Notes: generated by a model from the letters alone, not told the origin. A DNA stretch of 64,000 nt from Bosea sp. RAC05 (GCF_001713455.1 NZ_CP016464.1:495501-559500); one strand, 5' to 3'; numbered from the stretch's first letter, positions 10,229 through 19,214 are shown. Numbers and translations: made by a program.

Positions 10229-11584
10229 ATGACCTCGTCTGACGTTACGACACTCGCCCTCGGCCGCGTGAATCGTCACCTGCGTCTCGACACGCTGGTG
10301 CGCCTGCGCTGGCTCGCCATCGCCGGGCAGAGCCTCGCCGTGGCGGGCGTGCATTTCGGGCTGGGCTATTCGCTGCCCTTCGGCTGGTGCTTCACGGCGA
10401 TCGCCGTCTCGTCCTGGCTGAACATCGCGCTGCGCATCCGCTTTCCGCTCAGCCACAGGCTGAAGCCCGGCGCGGCGACGGCGCTCCTCGCCTTCGACAT
10501 CGTGCAGCTTTCGGTGCTGCTTTACCTTACCGGCGGGCTTCAGAACCCGTTCTCGATCCTGCTGCTGGCGCCGGTGATGATCTCGGCCACCGCGCTGCCG
10601 CCCCAGCGGACCCTCCTGCTCGGCGTCATCGCCATCGCGGCGGCGACACTGGTCACCCTCGTCCACCTGCCGCTGCCCTGGGCGGGCCCGGACCGGCCGT
10701 TTCTGCCCCCGCATTACCAGATCGGCAGCTGGGTCGCCCTCGTGCTCGGCCTCGGTTTTACCGGGATCTATGCGTGGCGCGTCGCCAAGGAAGCGCGCGA
10801 TCTGTCGGACGCCCTGGCGGCGACAGAGCTCGTTCTGGCGCGCGAACAGCATCTCTCGCAGCTCGACGGGCTGGCGGCTGCCGCTGCCCACGAATTGGGC
10901 ACGCCGCTCGCGACCATCGCGCTCGTCGCCAAGGAACTGGCGCGGCTGGCCCCGCCGGACGGGGAGATGGCCGACGACATCGCGCTGCTGCGCGAGCAGG
11001 TCGAGCGCTGCCGCGGCATCCTCGGCAAGCTCGCCTCGCTGCAGGATGACGATGGCGGCCCGCTCGACCGGCTCGGCCTGCGCCTGCTGATCGAGGAGGC
11101 GGCCGGCCCGCAGCGCCCCTTCGGCGTGCCCTTCGAGATCGTGATGATCGGCGAGAAGCCCGAGCCGGTCTGCCGCCGCAATCCGGGCATGATCTACGGG
11201 CTCGGCAATATCGTAGACAACGCAGTCGACTTCGCCCGCTCGACCGTGACGATCACGGCCGAATGGAACCAGGAACAGGTCATGCTCACCATTGCGGATG
11301 ACGGCCCGGGCTTCCCGCCCGACGTTCTGCTGAGGGCCGGGGATCCCTATCTCACCAACGGCGCCAGCGAGACGCGGGCGGGCGGGGGCCTCGGGCTCGG
11401 CCTTTTCATCGCCAAGACCTTGCTGGAGCGCGGCGGGGCCTCGATCGAGTTTTCGAACCTTCCCGCGCCGGCCACCGGCGCCTGCGTGCGCATGATCTGG
11501 CTGCGCGAGGCTTTCGAGATCGAGGTGCCGCCGGCGGGCCCTAACAAGGCGGAACCGGCGATCCTACATAGAGTTGGCTCATGA
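10229..11584 (+). CDS. actS: Redox sensor histidine kinase ActS/RegB
   Basis: A membrane histidine kinase of 451 residues controlling respiration, nitrogen and carbon metabolism through ActR/RegA. Six hydrophobic segments lie in about the first 195 residues and contain GGLQNPF, the ubiquinone-binding heptapeptide of RegB. The H box is AAHELGTPLATI with His221. Cys261 in ERCRGIL matches the redox-active Cys265 of Rhodobacter RegB. The ATPase domain shows NIVDNAVDFA, ADDGPGFP and GGLGLGLFIAKTLL. The start is ATG 10229. It is followed 73 bases later by its response regulator. Confidence 0.95.
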   Translation: MTSSDVTTLALGRVNRHLRLDTLVRLRWLAIAGQSLAVAGVHFGLGYSLPFGWCFTAIAVSSWLNIALRIRFPLSHRLKPGAATALLAFDIVQLSVLLYLTGGLQNPFSILLLAPVMISATALPPQRTLLLGVIAIAAATLVTLVHLPLPWAGPDRPFLPPHYQIGSWVALVLGLGFTGIYAWRVAKEARDLSDALAATELVLAREQHLSQLDGLAAAAAHELGTPLATIALVAKELARLAPPDGEMADDIALLREQVERCRGILGKLASLQDDDGGPLDRLGLRLLIEEAAGPQRPFGVPFEIVMIGEKPEPVCRRNPGMIYGLGNIVDNAVDFARSTVTITAEWNQEQVMLTIADDGPGFPPDVLLRAGDPYLTNGASETRAGGGLGLGLFIAKTLLERGGASIEFSNLPAPATGACVRMIWLREAFEIEVPPAGPNKAEPAILHRVGS

Positions 11585-11657
11585 ACGCCCGTCCAGCCCT
11601 CAGCGCGGCCCACCTTGCGGCCGAGGTCTCCGGGACAGAGCCGGGCCGGAGGATATG

Positions 11658-12227
11658 ATGATTCAGGACATGCTGACCGAACAGCTCCCGGTCGCCGCGG
11701 CGGCGGACATGTCGCTGCTGCTCGTCGATGACGACAAGCCCTTCCTGACCCGGCTCGCCCGGGCGATGGAAAGCCGGGGCTATGCCGTGCGCATCGCCGA
11801 TAGTGTCAGCGCCGGTATCGCGGCGGTGGACGATCGGGCGCCGGCCTTCGCGGTGATCGATCTGCGGCTCGCTGACGGCAACGGGCTCGACGTTATCGCC
11901 CGGCTGAAGGAACGCCGTCCCGAGGCGCGCGGCGTCGTGCTGACCGGCTACGGCAACATCGCCACCGCCGTCAGCGCCGTGAAGCTCGGGGCCTTCGATT
12001 TCCTGGCGAAGCCGGCGGATGCCGACGAGATCCACGCGGCCCTGGCGGCGGCGCGCGATGCGCGGCCCCAGCCGCCGGAAAACCCGATGTCGGCGGATCG
12101 GGTCCGCTGGGAGCATATCCAGCGCGTCTACGAGCTGTGCAACCGCAACGTCTCCGAGACCGCGCGACGCCTGGGCATGCATCGCCGCACCCTGCAGCGC
12201 ATTCTCGCCAAGCGCGCGCCGCGCTGA
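11658..12227 (+). CDS. actR: Response regulator ActR/RegA
   Basis: The receiver domain holds the acidic pair DDD (24-26), phospho-acceptor Asp68 in AVIDLRLADGNG, and Lys in FLAKPAD. A short linker leads to a Fis-type helix-turn-helix, NVSETARRLGMHRRTLQRILAKRAPR, at the extreme C-terminus, as in RegA/ActR/PrrA. Length is 189 residues. GGAGG at 11648-11652 is five bases before ATG 11658 and only two before ATG 11655, so 11658 is preferred. It is cotranscribed with actS and converges on mmcB. Confidence 0.95.
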   Translation: MIQDMLTEQLPVAAAADMSLLLVDDDKPFLTRLARAMESRGYAVRIADSVSAGIAAVDDRAPAFAVIDLRLADGNGLDVIARLKERRPEARGVVLTGYGNIATAVSAVKLGAFDFLAKPADADEIHAALAAARDARPQPPENPMSADRVRWEHIQRVYELCNRNVSETARRLGMHRRTLQRILAKRAPR

Positions 12228-12250
12228 CGGCTGGCGCCCGCTTCGCCGTC

Positions 12251-12718
12251 TCATCGCGGCGCGGCAGGATCCTCCCATCCCGCCAGCCGCGCGGCCGCCA
12301 GCCGGCCGAAGGCGATGGTCAACGCCTTGCGCCGGGCCGGCGCGAGCGGATGGCGCGGTGCCTCGCGGATCAGCGCGCCACCATAGCCGTCCGCGACGAT
12401 CAGGCCGACATCCTCGGGCAGGATCTCGGCCGGGAACTCCGGCGCCACGGCGAAGCAAAAGGCATCGCAATAATCGCGATAATCCGGCCATTTGCCGTCG
12501 ATGCGATAATCCTCGATGCCGGACTTGACCTCGACGACCAGCAGGTCGCCTGAAGGAGACAGCGCCACGATGTCGCCGCGGCGGCCGTTGGCGAAGGTCA
12601 TTTCGGTGATGGTCGCATAGCCGCGTTCGCGCAGGTGCCGGGCGGCACCGCGACAGACGCTGCGGGTGATGTCGGGCCGACGCGGGGCCCGATCCAGGGG
12701 GAGATCGATGATGGACAT
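12251..12718 (-). CDS. mmcB: MmcB family DNA repair protein
   Basis: A 155-residue PD-(D/E)XK nuclease-like protein. Core residues are Asp in RRGDIVALSPSGD and the E-x-K in VVEVKSGIEDYR, followed by WPDYRDYCDAFCFAV. MmcB was described in Caulobacter as an SOS-controlled gene needed for resistance to mitomycin C. The start is ATG 12718 (MSIIDLPLDRAPRRPDI), with GAGGGA upstream; the 44 in-frame codons above it have no family similarity. A one-mismatch LexA-type box lies at 12726-12740. Confidence 0.88.
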   Translation of the reverse strand: MSIIDLPLDRAPRRPDITRSVCRGAARHLRERGYATITEMTFANGRRGDIVALSPSGDLLVVEVKSGIEDYRIDGKWPDYRDYCDAFCFAVAPEFPAEILPEDVGLIVADGYGGALIREAPRHPLAPARRKALTIAFGRLAAARLAGWEDPAAPR

Positions 12719-12725
12719 CCCACAT

Positions 12726-12740
12726 GTTCCCTCTTTGTGC
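12726..12740 (-). promoter_or_regulatory. Possible LexA box upstream of mmcB
   Basis: GTTC-N7-GTGC differs by one base from the alphaproteobacterial SOS box GTTC-N7-GTTC. It sits 8-22 bases before the mmcB ATG and overlaps the ribosome binding site, so it could also be chance. Confidence 0.25.
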
Positions 12741-12851
12741 CGATTCGGACAAGGCGCAAGCGCGACGGCGCCCTCGCGGGCGGGATTGGGCTCCCACTGA
12801 CCTTCGTCATGCTCTAGGGATGGCCCGACATCGTTCCGGTTCATCTGCATC

Positions 12852-13871
12852 GTGCCCCAGCCCCTCGCTCTCCTTCTGGTCCTGGCGGTCGCCGCCGCCG
12901 TCTCGGCGCTGCTCTGCGTGCTGCTGCGGCCGCTGCTGGTTCGCTATGCGCTGGCACGGCCCAATGCCCGCTCCAGCCATCGCGTCCCCACGCCCCAGGG
13001 CGGCGGAATCGCCGTCCTCGGCGGCCTTTTCGCCGCGCTCGGCCTGACCCTGGCCATCCTGCCGCCGGTTCCGGGCCTCGGCAGCCTCGCCTTCGTCGTG
13101 GCGGCGAGCGCCGCCCTCGCCGTGGTGGGCGCCTGGGACGACATCCGCCCGCTCTCGCCCGGCCTGCGCCTCGGGCTGCAGGCGCTCTGCGTCGCGGTCG
13201 CCATCGTCTATGCCGCGCCCGACATCCGGCTGTTTCCCGCGGCCCTGCCGCTCGCAGTGGAGCGTCTGCTCGCTCTGCTCGCCGGCATCTGGTTCGTGAA
13301 CCTGACGAACTTCATCGATGGGCTCGACTGGATCACCGTCGCCGGCTTCGTGCCGCTGGCCGGCGCGCTCGCGCTCGCCTGCGCCCTCGGGATCGTCGAT
13401 CCGGCGACGGGAGCGCTGGCGGCGGCGCTCTGCGGCGGGCTCATCGGGTTTGCGCCCTTCAACAAGCCGGTGGCCCGGCTCTTCCTCGGCGATGTCGGCT
13501 CGCTCCCGATCGGGCTGCTCGGCGCCTATCTGCTCTATCGGCTGGCCGGGAACGGCGCGCTGGCGGCGGCCCTGATCCTGCCGCTCTACCCCGTCGCCGA
13601 CGCCACGCTGACGCTGCTGCGCCGGCTGGCGCGGCGGGAGCGCGTCTGGGAGGCGCATCGCTCGCATTTCTACCAGCAGGCGACGACGAACGGTCACGCT
13701 GTCCTGGCCGTGGTGACGCAGGTGACCGGGCTCAATCTCGCCCTCGTCCTGCTGGCAGGCCTGACGCTGCTGCTGCCGGCGCTGTGGGCGCAGCTCGCCT
13801 GTCTGGCCGCGGCTGTGCTGCTGACGGCGCGGCTGCTGCGGCGCTTCGCGCGGCCGGCGGCCTCGGCATGA
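12852..13871 (+). CDS. WecA/MraY-like undecaprenyl-phosphate glycosyl-1-phosphate transferase
   Basis: A polytopic membrane enzyme of the MraY/WecA family (glycosyltransferase family 4), about 339 residues with some ten hydrophobic segments. Such enzymes move a sugar-1-phosphate onto undecaprenyl phosphate to start a surface glycan. Motifs: Asp pair in GAWDDIRPLSPGLR, NFIDGLDW, FLGDVGSLPIG and the cytoplasmic HRSHFYQ. The start is GTG at 12852. The stop overlaps the ATG of the epimerase gene by four bases, so the two form an operon. The sugar substrate cannot be read from the sequence. Confidence 0.9.
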   Translation: MPQPLALLLVLAVAAAVSALLCVLLRPLLVRYALARPNARSSHRVPTPQGGGIAVLGGLFAALGLTLAILPPVPGLGSLAFVVAASAALAVVGAWDDIRPLSPGLRLGLQALCVAVAIVYAAPDIRLFPAALPLAVERLLALLAGIWFVNLTNFIDGLDWITVAGFVPLAGALALACALGIVDPATGALAAALCGGLIGFAPFNKPVARLFLGDVGSLPIGLLGAYLLYRLAGNGALAAALILPLYPVADATLTLLRRLARRERVWEAHRSHFYQQATTNGHAVLAVVTQVTGLNLALVLLAGLTLLLPALWAQLACLAAAVLLTARLLRRFARPAASA

Positions 13872-14806
13872 ACGGCATGAACGGTGAGCGCGTACTCGTC
13901 ACCGGGGCCGGTGGCTTCGTCGGCCCCCATGTCGTCGCGGCTCTGCTGGCGGCCGGATACCGCGTCCGCGTCGCCCAGAGAACCGCGGCCGAGCCACCGC
14001 CGGGAACCGAGGGCGTCGTCACCGGCGATCTCGCTGCGCCCATCGACTGGACGGCCGCACTGGCTGGCGTGTCGCATGTCGTCCACCTCGCCGGTCTCGC
14101 CCATGCCGGGCCGGGCCTCGACGAGACGCTTTACCGGCGGATCAACACGCAGGCGACGCTCGACCTCGCCCGGGCGGCGTACCGGGCCGGCGTTTCGCGC
14201 TTCGTCTTCATCTCGTCCATCAAGGCGCAGACGGGGGCGTTCGACGGCCCGCCGCTGCGCGAGGATGATCCGCCTGCGCCCGACGATGCCTATGGCCGCT
14301 CCAAGCTCGCCGCCGAGCAGGGGCTTGCCGGTCTCGATATGGACTGGGTGGCGCTGCGTCCGGTGCTGGTCTACGGGCCGGGGGTCAAGGCCAATATGGC
14401 GGCGCTGGTCCGGCTGGCGCGTCTGCCGCTGCCCCTCCCGCTCGGCGCGCTGACGGCGCCGCGCTCGCTGCTGGCGGTCGAGAACCTGGCCGATGCGGTC
14501 CTGTTCGCCCTGACGCCGCGATGCCCGGTGCGGCGCGCCTTCACCCTGGCCGATCCGACGCCGATCGGCGTGGCCGGCATCCTGACCGCCCTGCGGGCCG
14601 GCCTCGACCGGCGGCCGGGGCTGATCGCCGTGCCGACGGGCCTGCTGCGCTGGGGCGCGCGCCTGGCCGGGCGGGAGGAGGCCTTCGCCAAGCTCGGGGG
14701 CAGCCTTGTGGCGCGGCCCGAGGGTCTGCTCAGGGCCGGCTGGCGGCCGCCAGCCGAGACGGTTCCGGCGCTCCGTCGCCTGGCGAGGCACTATGCCGCC
14801 GGCTGA
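13868..14806 (+). CDS. NAD-dependent epimerase/dehydratase (extended SDR)
   Basis: The Rossmann motif TGAGGFVG lies near residues 10-17, and the catalytic pair YGRSK follows a SSIKAQTG serine segment. This is an extended SDR sugar-nucleotide epimerase or reductase of 312 residues. The ATG at 13868 overlaps the preceding stop (ATGA), giving tight coupling with the WecA-like transferase. In relatives this pair often acts with a FlaA1/WbpM-type dehydratase, which is encoded convergently next door. The last 77 coding bases overlap that gene on the other strand. The exact sugar is unknown. Confidence 0.87.
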   Translation: MNGMNGERVLVTGAGGFVGPHVVAALLAAGYRVRVAQRTAAEPPPGTEGVVTGDLAAPIDWTAALAGVSHVVHLAGLAHAGPGLDETLYRRINTQATLDLARAAYRAGVSRFVFISSIKAQTGAFDGPPLREDDPPAPDDAYGRSKLAAEQGLAGLDMDWVALRPVLVYGPGVKANMAALVRLARLPLPLPLGALTAPRSLLAVENLADAVLFALTPRCPVRRAFTLADPTPIGVAGILTALRAGLDRRPGLIAVPTGLLRWGARLAGREEAFAKLGGSLVARPEGLLRAGWRPPAETVPALRRLARHYAAG

Positions 14807-16697
14807 AGTCGGGGATCGCCTCGTCGAGGATCGAATCCGCCGCAGTCCGGTCATCCGCCTTCAGTGCCACCTCGAGGCGCGCCAGCCAGCCCTGCAGCCG
14901 GGCGCGGTTGGCGAAGACGGGCTTGGCCGCCATGACGCCGTCGAGGCCGGTCTCCGCCATCGGCTCGTCGCGCGCGAACAGGATCTCGTTCATGCGCTCG
15001 CCGGGCCTGACGCCGGTCACGACGATCTCGATGTCCTCGCCCAGCTCGAAGCCGGCGAGGCGGATCATCCGCTCGGCCAGGTCCATGATGCGCACCGGCT
15101 GGCCCATCTTCAGCACATAGACCGCGGCCCGCTCCGCCTCGACACCATCCGGCCGGGCATGTGAGGCGGCGGTCAGGACGAGGTCGCAGGCCTCGCGGAT
15201 CGTCATGAAATAGCGGATCATGTCGGGGCTGGTGACGGTCAGCGGCCCGCCGCGCGCGATCTGGGCCTTGAACTTCGGCACCACGGAGCCGACCGAGCCC
15301 AGCACATTGCCGAAGCGCACGGCGACGAGGCGCATGCCGGCGGCGGCCGCGACGAACTCGGCGTCGCGCGACTGCGCATACATCTCGGCGAATCGCTTGG
15401 TCGCCCCCAGCATCGAGACGGGCTCGATCGCCTTGTCGGTCGAGATCAGCACGAAGATCTTGGCGTTGGCCGCGATCGCCGCGTCGGTGACGTTGACCGA
15501 GCCGAAGATGTTGGTCTTGACGCCCTCGCTCCAATCCGCCTCGAGATAGGGCACATGCTTGAGCGCCGCCGCATGGATCACGATGTCCGGGGCGAAGGCG
15601 GTGAACAGGGCCGTGATCCGGTCCCGGTCGCGCACATCCGCCAGGACGCCGGACACGACCGTGGCATGCTCCTGGACGCTGAGCTGCTCGGTGATCTGGA
15701 AGAGGGCGGGCTCCGAACTCTCGACGATCAGCAGTTCGGCGGCACCGAAGGCGGCGCAGCGAAGGCAGATCTCGGAGCCGATGGAGCCGCCGCCGCCGGT
15801 GACGATGACGCGCTTGCCCTTCAGGAAGGTGCCGAGCCGCTCGCGGTCGATCCGGACCGTCGAGCGGACGAGCAGATCCTCGATTTCGAGCGGGGCGAGC
15901 TCGGAATCGCGTGCGCCGCCTTCCCCCAGGCTGTCGATGCGCGAGATCGGCAGGGCGAGCTTGCGGGTCCGCGCCAGCCACTTGTCCGGTTCGGCGTCCG
16001 GCAGGAGCGCGCTCGGAGTCGCGACGATCCGCCGGAACCCTTCGCCGCGCTCGGCGGCGTCTCCGGCGATCTGCTCGATCTGCGAGAGCAGGCCGAGTAC
16101 GGGCACGCCGCGGATCGTCTGGCCGAGATCGTCGGCGCGGGGCGAGAGGATGCCGGCCGGCCGCAGCCGGCGCATCGTGCCGGCCTCCATGGCGCGGATC
16201 ACCATCTCGACCTCGAAGCCCCGTCCCAGCAGCAGCGCCGGCAGCGAGGCCTCGCGGGCGGCATGGCTGCGCGACCGCCAGAATTTGAAATAGCGATAGG
16301 CCAGCCGCGGACCGCCGAGCAGGGCGATCTGGACCAGCCAGTAGAGGGCGATGCTGATCTTGCCGAAATAGAAAGCGCCGTAGAAATCCGGCGAGACGAG
16401 CACGTAGTCGATCACGACCAGCGACAGCGTCAGGATCGTGCTCGCCTTGACGATGTTCGACAGGTCCGGCAGCGACGCGAAGCGCCATTTCGAGCGGTAG
16501 AGCGAGAACAGCCAGTAGACCAGGCCGCCATAGGCGACGAAGGCCGGCAGGAAGCGGGGCAGATAGCGCAGATGCTCCTCGAGCTGGACGCCTTCGAAGC
16601 GGATGACGAAGACGAGCCAGATCGCGAGCGCCGTTGCCACGAGATCGTGGGCGATGACGGCGAGCTTCTTGAAGCTCTGCTTGGAAGATTGGGCCAT
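14730..16697 (-). CDS. Polysaccharide biosynthesis nucleoside-diphosphate-sugar dehydratase, CapD/WbpM type
   Basis: A 655-residue membrane-bound enzyme. About four transmembrane helices in the first 130 residues are followed by a CoA-binding-like domain, then a soluble SDR domain with VTGGGGSIGSEI. The catalytic triad is S-M-K rather than S-Y-K: ISTDKAIEPVSMLGATKR. This is diagnostic of the UDP-GlcNAc 4,6-dehydratases WbpM, PglF and CapD. The product feeds O-antigen, capsule or glycan synthesis. GVRPGERMNEIL near the C-terminus is also typical. The tail after VFANRARL is less conserved and its last 77 bases overlap the convergent epimerase gene. Confidence 0.92.
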   Translation of the reverse strand: MAQSSKQSFKKLAVIAHDLVATALAIWLVFVIRFEGVQLEEHLRYLPRFLPAFVAYGGLVYWLFSLYRSKWRFASLPDLSNIVKASTILTLSLVVIDYVLVSPDFYGAFYFGKISIALYWLVQIALLGGPRLAYRYFKFWRSRSHAAREASLPALLLGRGFEVEMVIRAMEAGTMRRLRPAGILSPRADDLGQTIRGVPVLGLLSQIEQIAGDAAERGEGFRRIVATPSALLPDAEPDKWLARTRKLALPISRIDSLGEGGARDSELAPLEIEDLLVRSTVRIDRERLGTFLKGKRVIVTGGGGSIGSEICLRCAAFGAAELLIVESSEPALFQITEQLSVQEHATVVSGVLADVRDRDRITALFTAFAPDIVIHAAALKHVPYLEADWSEGVKTNIFGSVNVTDAAIAANAKIFVLISTDKAIEPVSMLGATKRFAEMYAQSRDAEFVAAAAGMRLVAVRFGNVLGSVGSVVPKFKAQIARGGPLTVTSPDMIRYFMTIREACDLVLTAASHARPDGVEAERAAVYVLKMGQPVRIMDLAERMIRLAGFELGEDIEIVVTGVRPGERMNEILFARDEPMAETGLDGVMAAKPVFANRARLQGWLARLEVALKADDRTAADSILDEAIPDFSRRHSASPGDGAPEPSRLAAASRP

Positions 16698-16767
16698 GAC
16701 GGGCGGGGTATCCTGCTCCCTCGGCGGCTTGTCAACGCGGCGGCCGCCGCGCGGACGTGCCGGACCG

Positions 16768-17364
16768 TCAGCCCGCAGGCTTCGGCGCCTCCAGCGCGGC
16801 CATGATGAACGCGATCATCTCCTCGGCGGAGGGCCCTGGAATGCGCTCGCATTGCGCCATCAGCAGGGGGTGCTGGAATCGCATCATCGCCGTGCGGATG
16901 CATTGCGTGGCGGCCACGGGGTCGATCGCGCGGAACTCGCCGGTGGCGACGCCTTCGGCCACGACCCGGCTGAGAAGCGCATCGAAACGCTCGATATGAC
17001 CGAGGATGGCGTCCCAGCTCTCCTCCATCGCGGCGCAGACCATCTCCTGCATGCGCTGCTGGTCGGCGAAACGGGCCTGGTTGATCCGGTGCGAGGTCAG
17101 CAGCATGTCGCGCAGGCGGGCGCCGGCCGGGCGCGGCTCGGCGATGATCACCGACAGCGACTCCTCCAGTTCGCCCTTGAAGCGCGCCAGTACCGCTTCA
17201 TTGATCGACTTCTTGGAATCGAAGAACCGGTAGACATTGGCCGGGCTCATCCGCAGCGACTTGGCGATGTCGGCGACGGTCGTCTTCTGGTAGCCGATGT
17301 CGCGGAAGAAGCGCTCGGCCGTGTCGACGATGCTCTGCCTCGTATCGCGCTCGGGCTGATTCAC
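16768..17364 (-). CDS. TetR/AcrR family transcriptional regulator
   Basis: An N-terminal TetR helix-turn-helix runs TRQSIVDTAERFFRDIGYQKTTVADIAKSL, with MSPANVYRFFDSKKS as the recognition part, and an all-helical ligand domain follows. The frame opens at ATG 17433, but that codon lies inside a 17-bp palindrome (17417-17433) that looks like an operator. I therefore favour GTG 17364, which leaves a short N-terminus before the HTH as is usual. With 17364 the protein is 198 residues. A near-consensus FNR/FixK box lies further upstream (17494-17507). No efflux gene is adjacent, so the target is unknown. Confidence 0.85.
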   Translation of the reverse strand: MNQPERDTRQSIVDTAERFFRDIGYQKTTVADIAKSLRMSPANVYRFFDSKKSINEAVLARFKGELEESLSVIIAEPRPAGARLRDMLLTSHRINQARFADQQRMQEMVCAAMEESWDAILGHIERFDALLSRVVAEGVATGEFRAIDPVAATQCIRTAMMRFQHPLLMAQCERIPGPSAEEMIAFIMAALEAPKPAG

Positions 17365-17416
17365 GTGCGGGGCCTGTCCTGTTGGGTCGGCGGAGATGGA
17401 TGGGAGATCGACCGCT

Positions 17417-17439
17417 ATGACGAATTTCGTCATTCGTCA
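17417..17439. promoter_or_regulatory. TetR-type operator palindrome
   Basis: ATGACGAATTTCGTCAT (17417-17433) has perfect 8-bp arms around one central base, and a third half-site TTCGTCA overlaps its end at 17433-17439. Its location immediately upstream of the preferred tetR start suggests autoregulation. Confidence 0.6.
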
Positions 17440-17493
17440 ACATTCTGGTGAATAAGCTTTTTCAATGCATGCCGCTTCGTCGCCTGCCGTGCA

Positions 17494-17507
17494 TTGATCT
17501 GGATTAA
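17494..17507. promoter_or_regulatory. FNR/FixK-type anaerobox
   Basis: TTGATCTGGATTAA matches TTGAT-N4-ATCAA at nine of ten fixed positions. It is in the gap between the cobQ stop and the tetR start, so tetR is the natural target. Confidence 0.45.
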
Positions 17508-17588
17508 GCGGCGGTGCCGGATAGCGGCGAGAGGGGCGCTCGCCGGGGAGAACGCGCCGCTCTTCGCGCGGTTCCGGCGACAGGCCCG

Positions 17589-19073
17589 TCAGCCCGGCGC
17601 GGGGCGCCGATGGGCCAGCGCCAGAAGGGCCTCGATGTCGAGATGGCGCGCCAGATGCGCCGCCAGCCGGTCCAGCGTCGCCTCGACATCGCCCTCGTAG
17701 TTCGTGCCCGACGACAGCGGCGCGCCGGTGATCGCGGCCAGCCAGGCGGCGCGCACGGAATCCGAGGCGAAGACGCCATGGAGATAGCTGCCGACCACGC
17801 GGCCGTCGGGGCTCGCCGCGCCCTCGCCGCGATCGTCGACCCGAAACGGCGCCCGCGCACGATCGGCCCCCTCCGTCCGCCCGAGATGGATCTCGTAGGC
17901 CTGGCCGGCGGCCTCGCTGGCGACATGCACGAAGCCGGTCTCGCGGACGGTCTTGCGGCCTTCCAGAACCGTCTCGACATCGAGGAGCCCGAGCCCGGGG
18001 GCCTCGCCGGCCGGACCTTCGAGGCCCAGCGGATCGCGCACCACGCGCCCGAGCATCTGATAGCCGCCGCACAGCCCGAGAACATGGCCGCCGCGCCGGC
18101 GATGGGCGTGAATGTCGATGTCCCACCCCTGCGCCCGCAGCGCCGCGAGGTCCCGCAGCGTCGTCTTCGAGCCGGGCAGGATGACGAGCCCGGCATCGCC
18201 GGGCAGCGCCTGGCCCGGCCGCATCAACACGAGGTCGATCGCCGGTTCCAGCTTGAGCGGGTCGAGATCGTCGAAATTGGCGATGCCGGGCAGGACCGGG
18301 ACGGCGATCTTGAGCCGCGCGCCGGGCCGGGCCGGCGCGCTGCGCAGGTCGAGCCCGTCCTCCGCCGGCAGGCGGGCGGCATCCGCGAACCAGGGCACGA
18401 CGCCCAGGCAGGGCCAGCCGGTGGCACGCCGGATCGTCTCCACCCCGTCGGCGAACAGCGCGACCTCGCCGCGGAAGCGGTTGACCGCAAAGGCGCGGAT
18501 CATCGCGCGGTCGGCCTCGTCCAAGACGGCATGGGTGCCGACGAGGCTGGCGATGACCCCGCCGCGATCGATGTCGCCGACGAGGACGGCCGGCACGCCG
18601 GCGGCGCGGGCGAAGCCGAGATTGGCGATGTCGCGCGCCCGCAGATTGGTCTCGGCCGGCGAGCCCGCCCCCTCGACCAGCACGAGATCGGCCCCCGCGC
18701 AGAGCCGCTCGAAGCTTTCCAGCACCTTCGGCAGGAAATCCCCGCGCCGTGCGAAATCCCCCGAGGGGAGATGCCCGGCCACGCGGCCCTGCAGGATGAT
18801 CTGGCTGCCGGCTTCGCTCTCGGGCTTCAGCAGCACCGGGTTCATGTCGACATGCGGCGCAATGCGCGCGGCACGCGCCTGCAGCGCCTGTGCCCGCCCG
18901 ATTTCGCCTGCGGATGTGGCGGCGGCGTTGTTGGACATGTTCTGCGGCTTGAACGGCCGCACCGTCAGGCCCCGGTCGGCGAAGAGGCGGCAGAGGCCCG
19001 CGACGAGCAGCGACTTGCCCACATTGGAGCCGGTGCCGAGGATCATGAGCGCGGGGGTGCGGGGCGAGGCCAT
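17589..19073 (-). CDS. cobQ: Cobyric acid synthase
   Basis: CobQ amidates adenosylcobyrinic acid a,c-diamide at four side chains, using glutamine and ATP, in cobalamin synthesis. The N-terminal ATP-binding domain starts with [19 protein letters not shown] and continues [11 protein letters not shown]. The C-terminal glutaminase domain has the nucleophile Cys335 in GLCGGYQML and His432 in SYLHGVF. Length is 494 residues, normal for the family. It is an orphan here with no other cob gene in the window. A strong promoter and a structured leader lie upstream (19141-19243). Confidence 0.96.
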   Translation of the reverse strand: MASPRTPALMILGTGSNVGKSLLVAGLCRLFADRGLTVRPFKPQNMSNNAAATSAGEIGRAQALQARAARIAPHVDMNPVLLKPESEAGSQIILQGRVAGHLPSGDFARRGDFLPKVLESFERLCAGADLVLVEGAGSPAETNLRARDIANLGFARAAGVPAVLVGDIDRGGVIASLVGTHAVLDEADRAMIRAFAVNRFRGEVALFADGVETIRRATGWPCLGVVPWFADAARLPAEDGLDLRSAPARPGARLKIAVPVLPGIANFDDLDPLKLEPAIDLVLMRPGQALPGDAGLVILPGSKTTLRDLAALRAQGWDIDIHAHRRRGGHVLGLCGGYQMLGRVVRDPLGLEGPAGEAPGLGLLDVETVLEGRKTVRETGFVHVASEAAGQAYEIHLGRTEGADRARAPFRVDDRGEGAASPDGRVVGSYLHGVFASDSVRAAWLAAITGAPLSSGTNYEGDVEATLDRLAAHLARHLDIEALLALAHRRPAPG

Positions 19074-19140
19074 GCGCCTGATTAGGCGGCGGCCGCCGGG
19101 GCGGCAACCATGCGATGCGCTGCATGGAAAGGGAGGGTCA

Positions 19141-19206
19141 CCGGTTCACGCCAATTCCCGCTGCGCCAAAGGGGCGAAGTCGCAGCAGGTGCCCGTCGTG
19201 AACCGG
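19141..19206 (-). ncRNA. Structured 5' leader of cobQ (not a canonical B12 riboswitch)
   Basis: CCGGTTCACG (19141-19150) and its exact complement CGTGAACCGG (19197-19206) form a 10-bp stem closing a 46-base loop. Inside it GCTGCG (19160-19165) pairs with CGCAGC (19181-19186). On the minus strand the element begins at or just after the predicted transcription start and ends about 68 bases before the cobQ ATG. A GGGAA box is present, but I find no CCCCGC/ACTGT core of cobalamin riboswitches. It could instead be a protein-binding inverted repeat. Confidence 0.35.
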
Positions 19207-19214
19207 CTGAGAGC

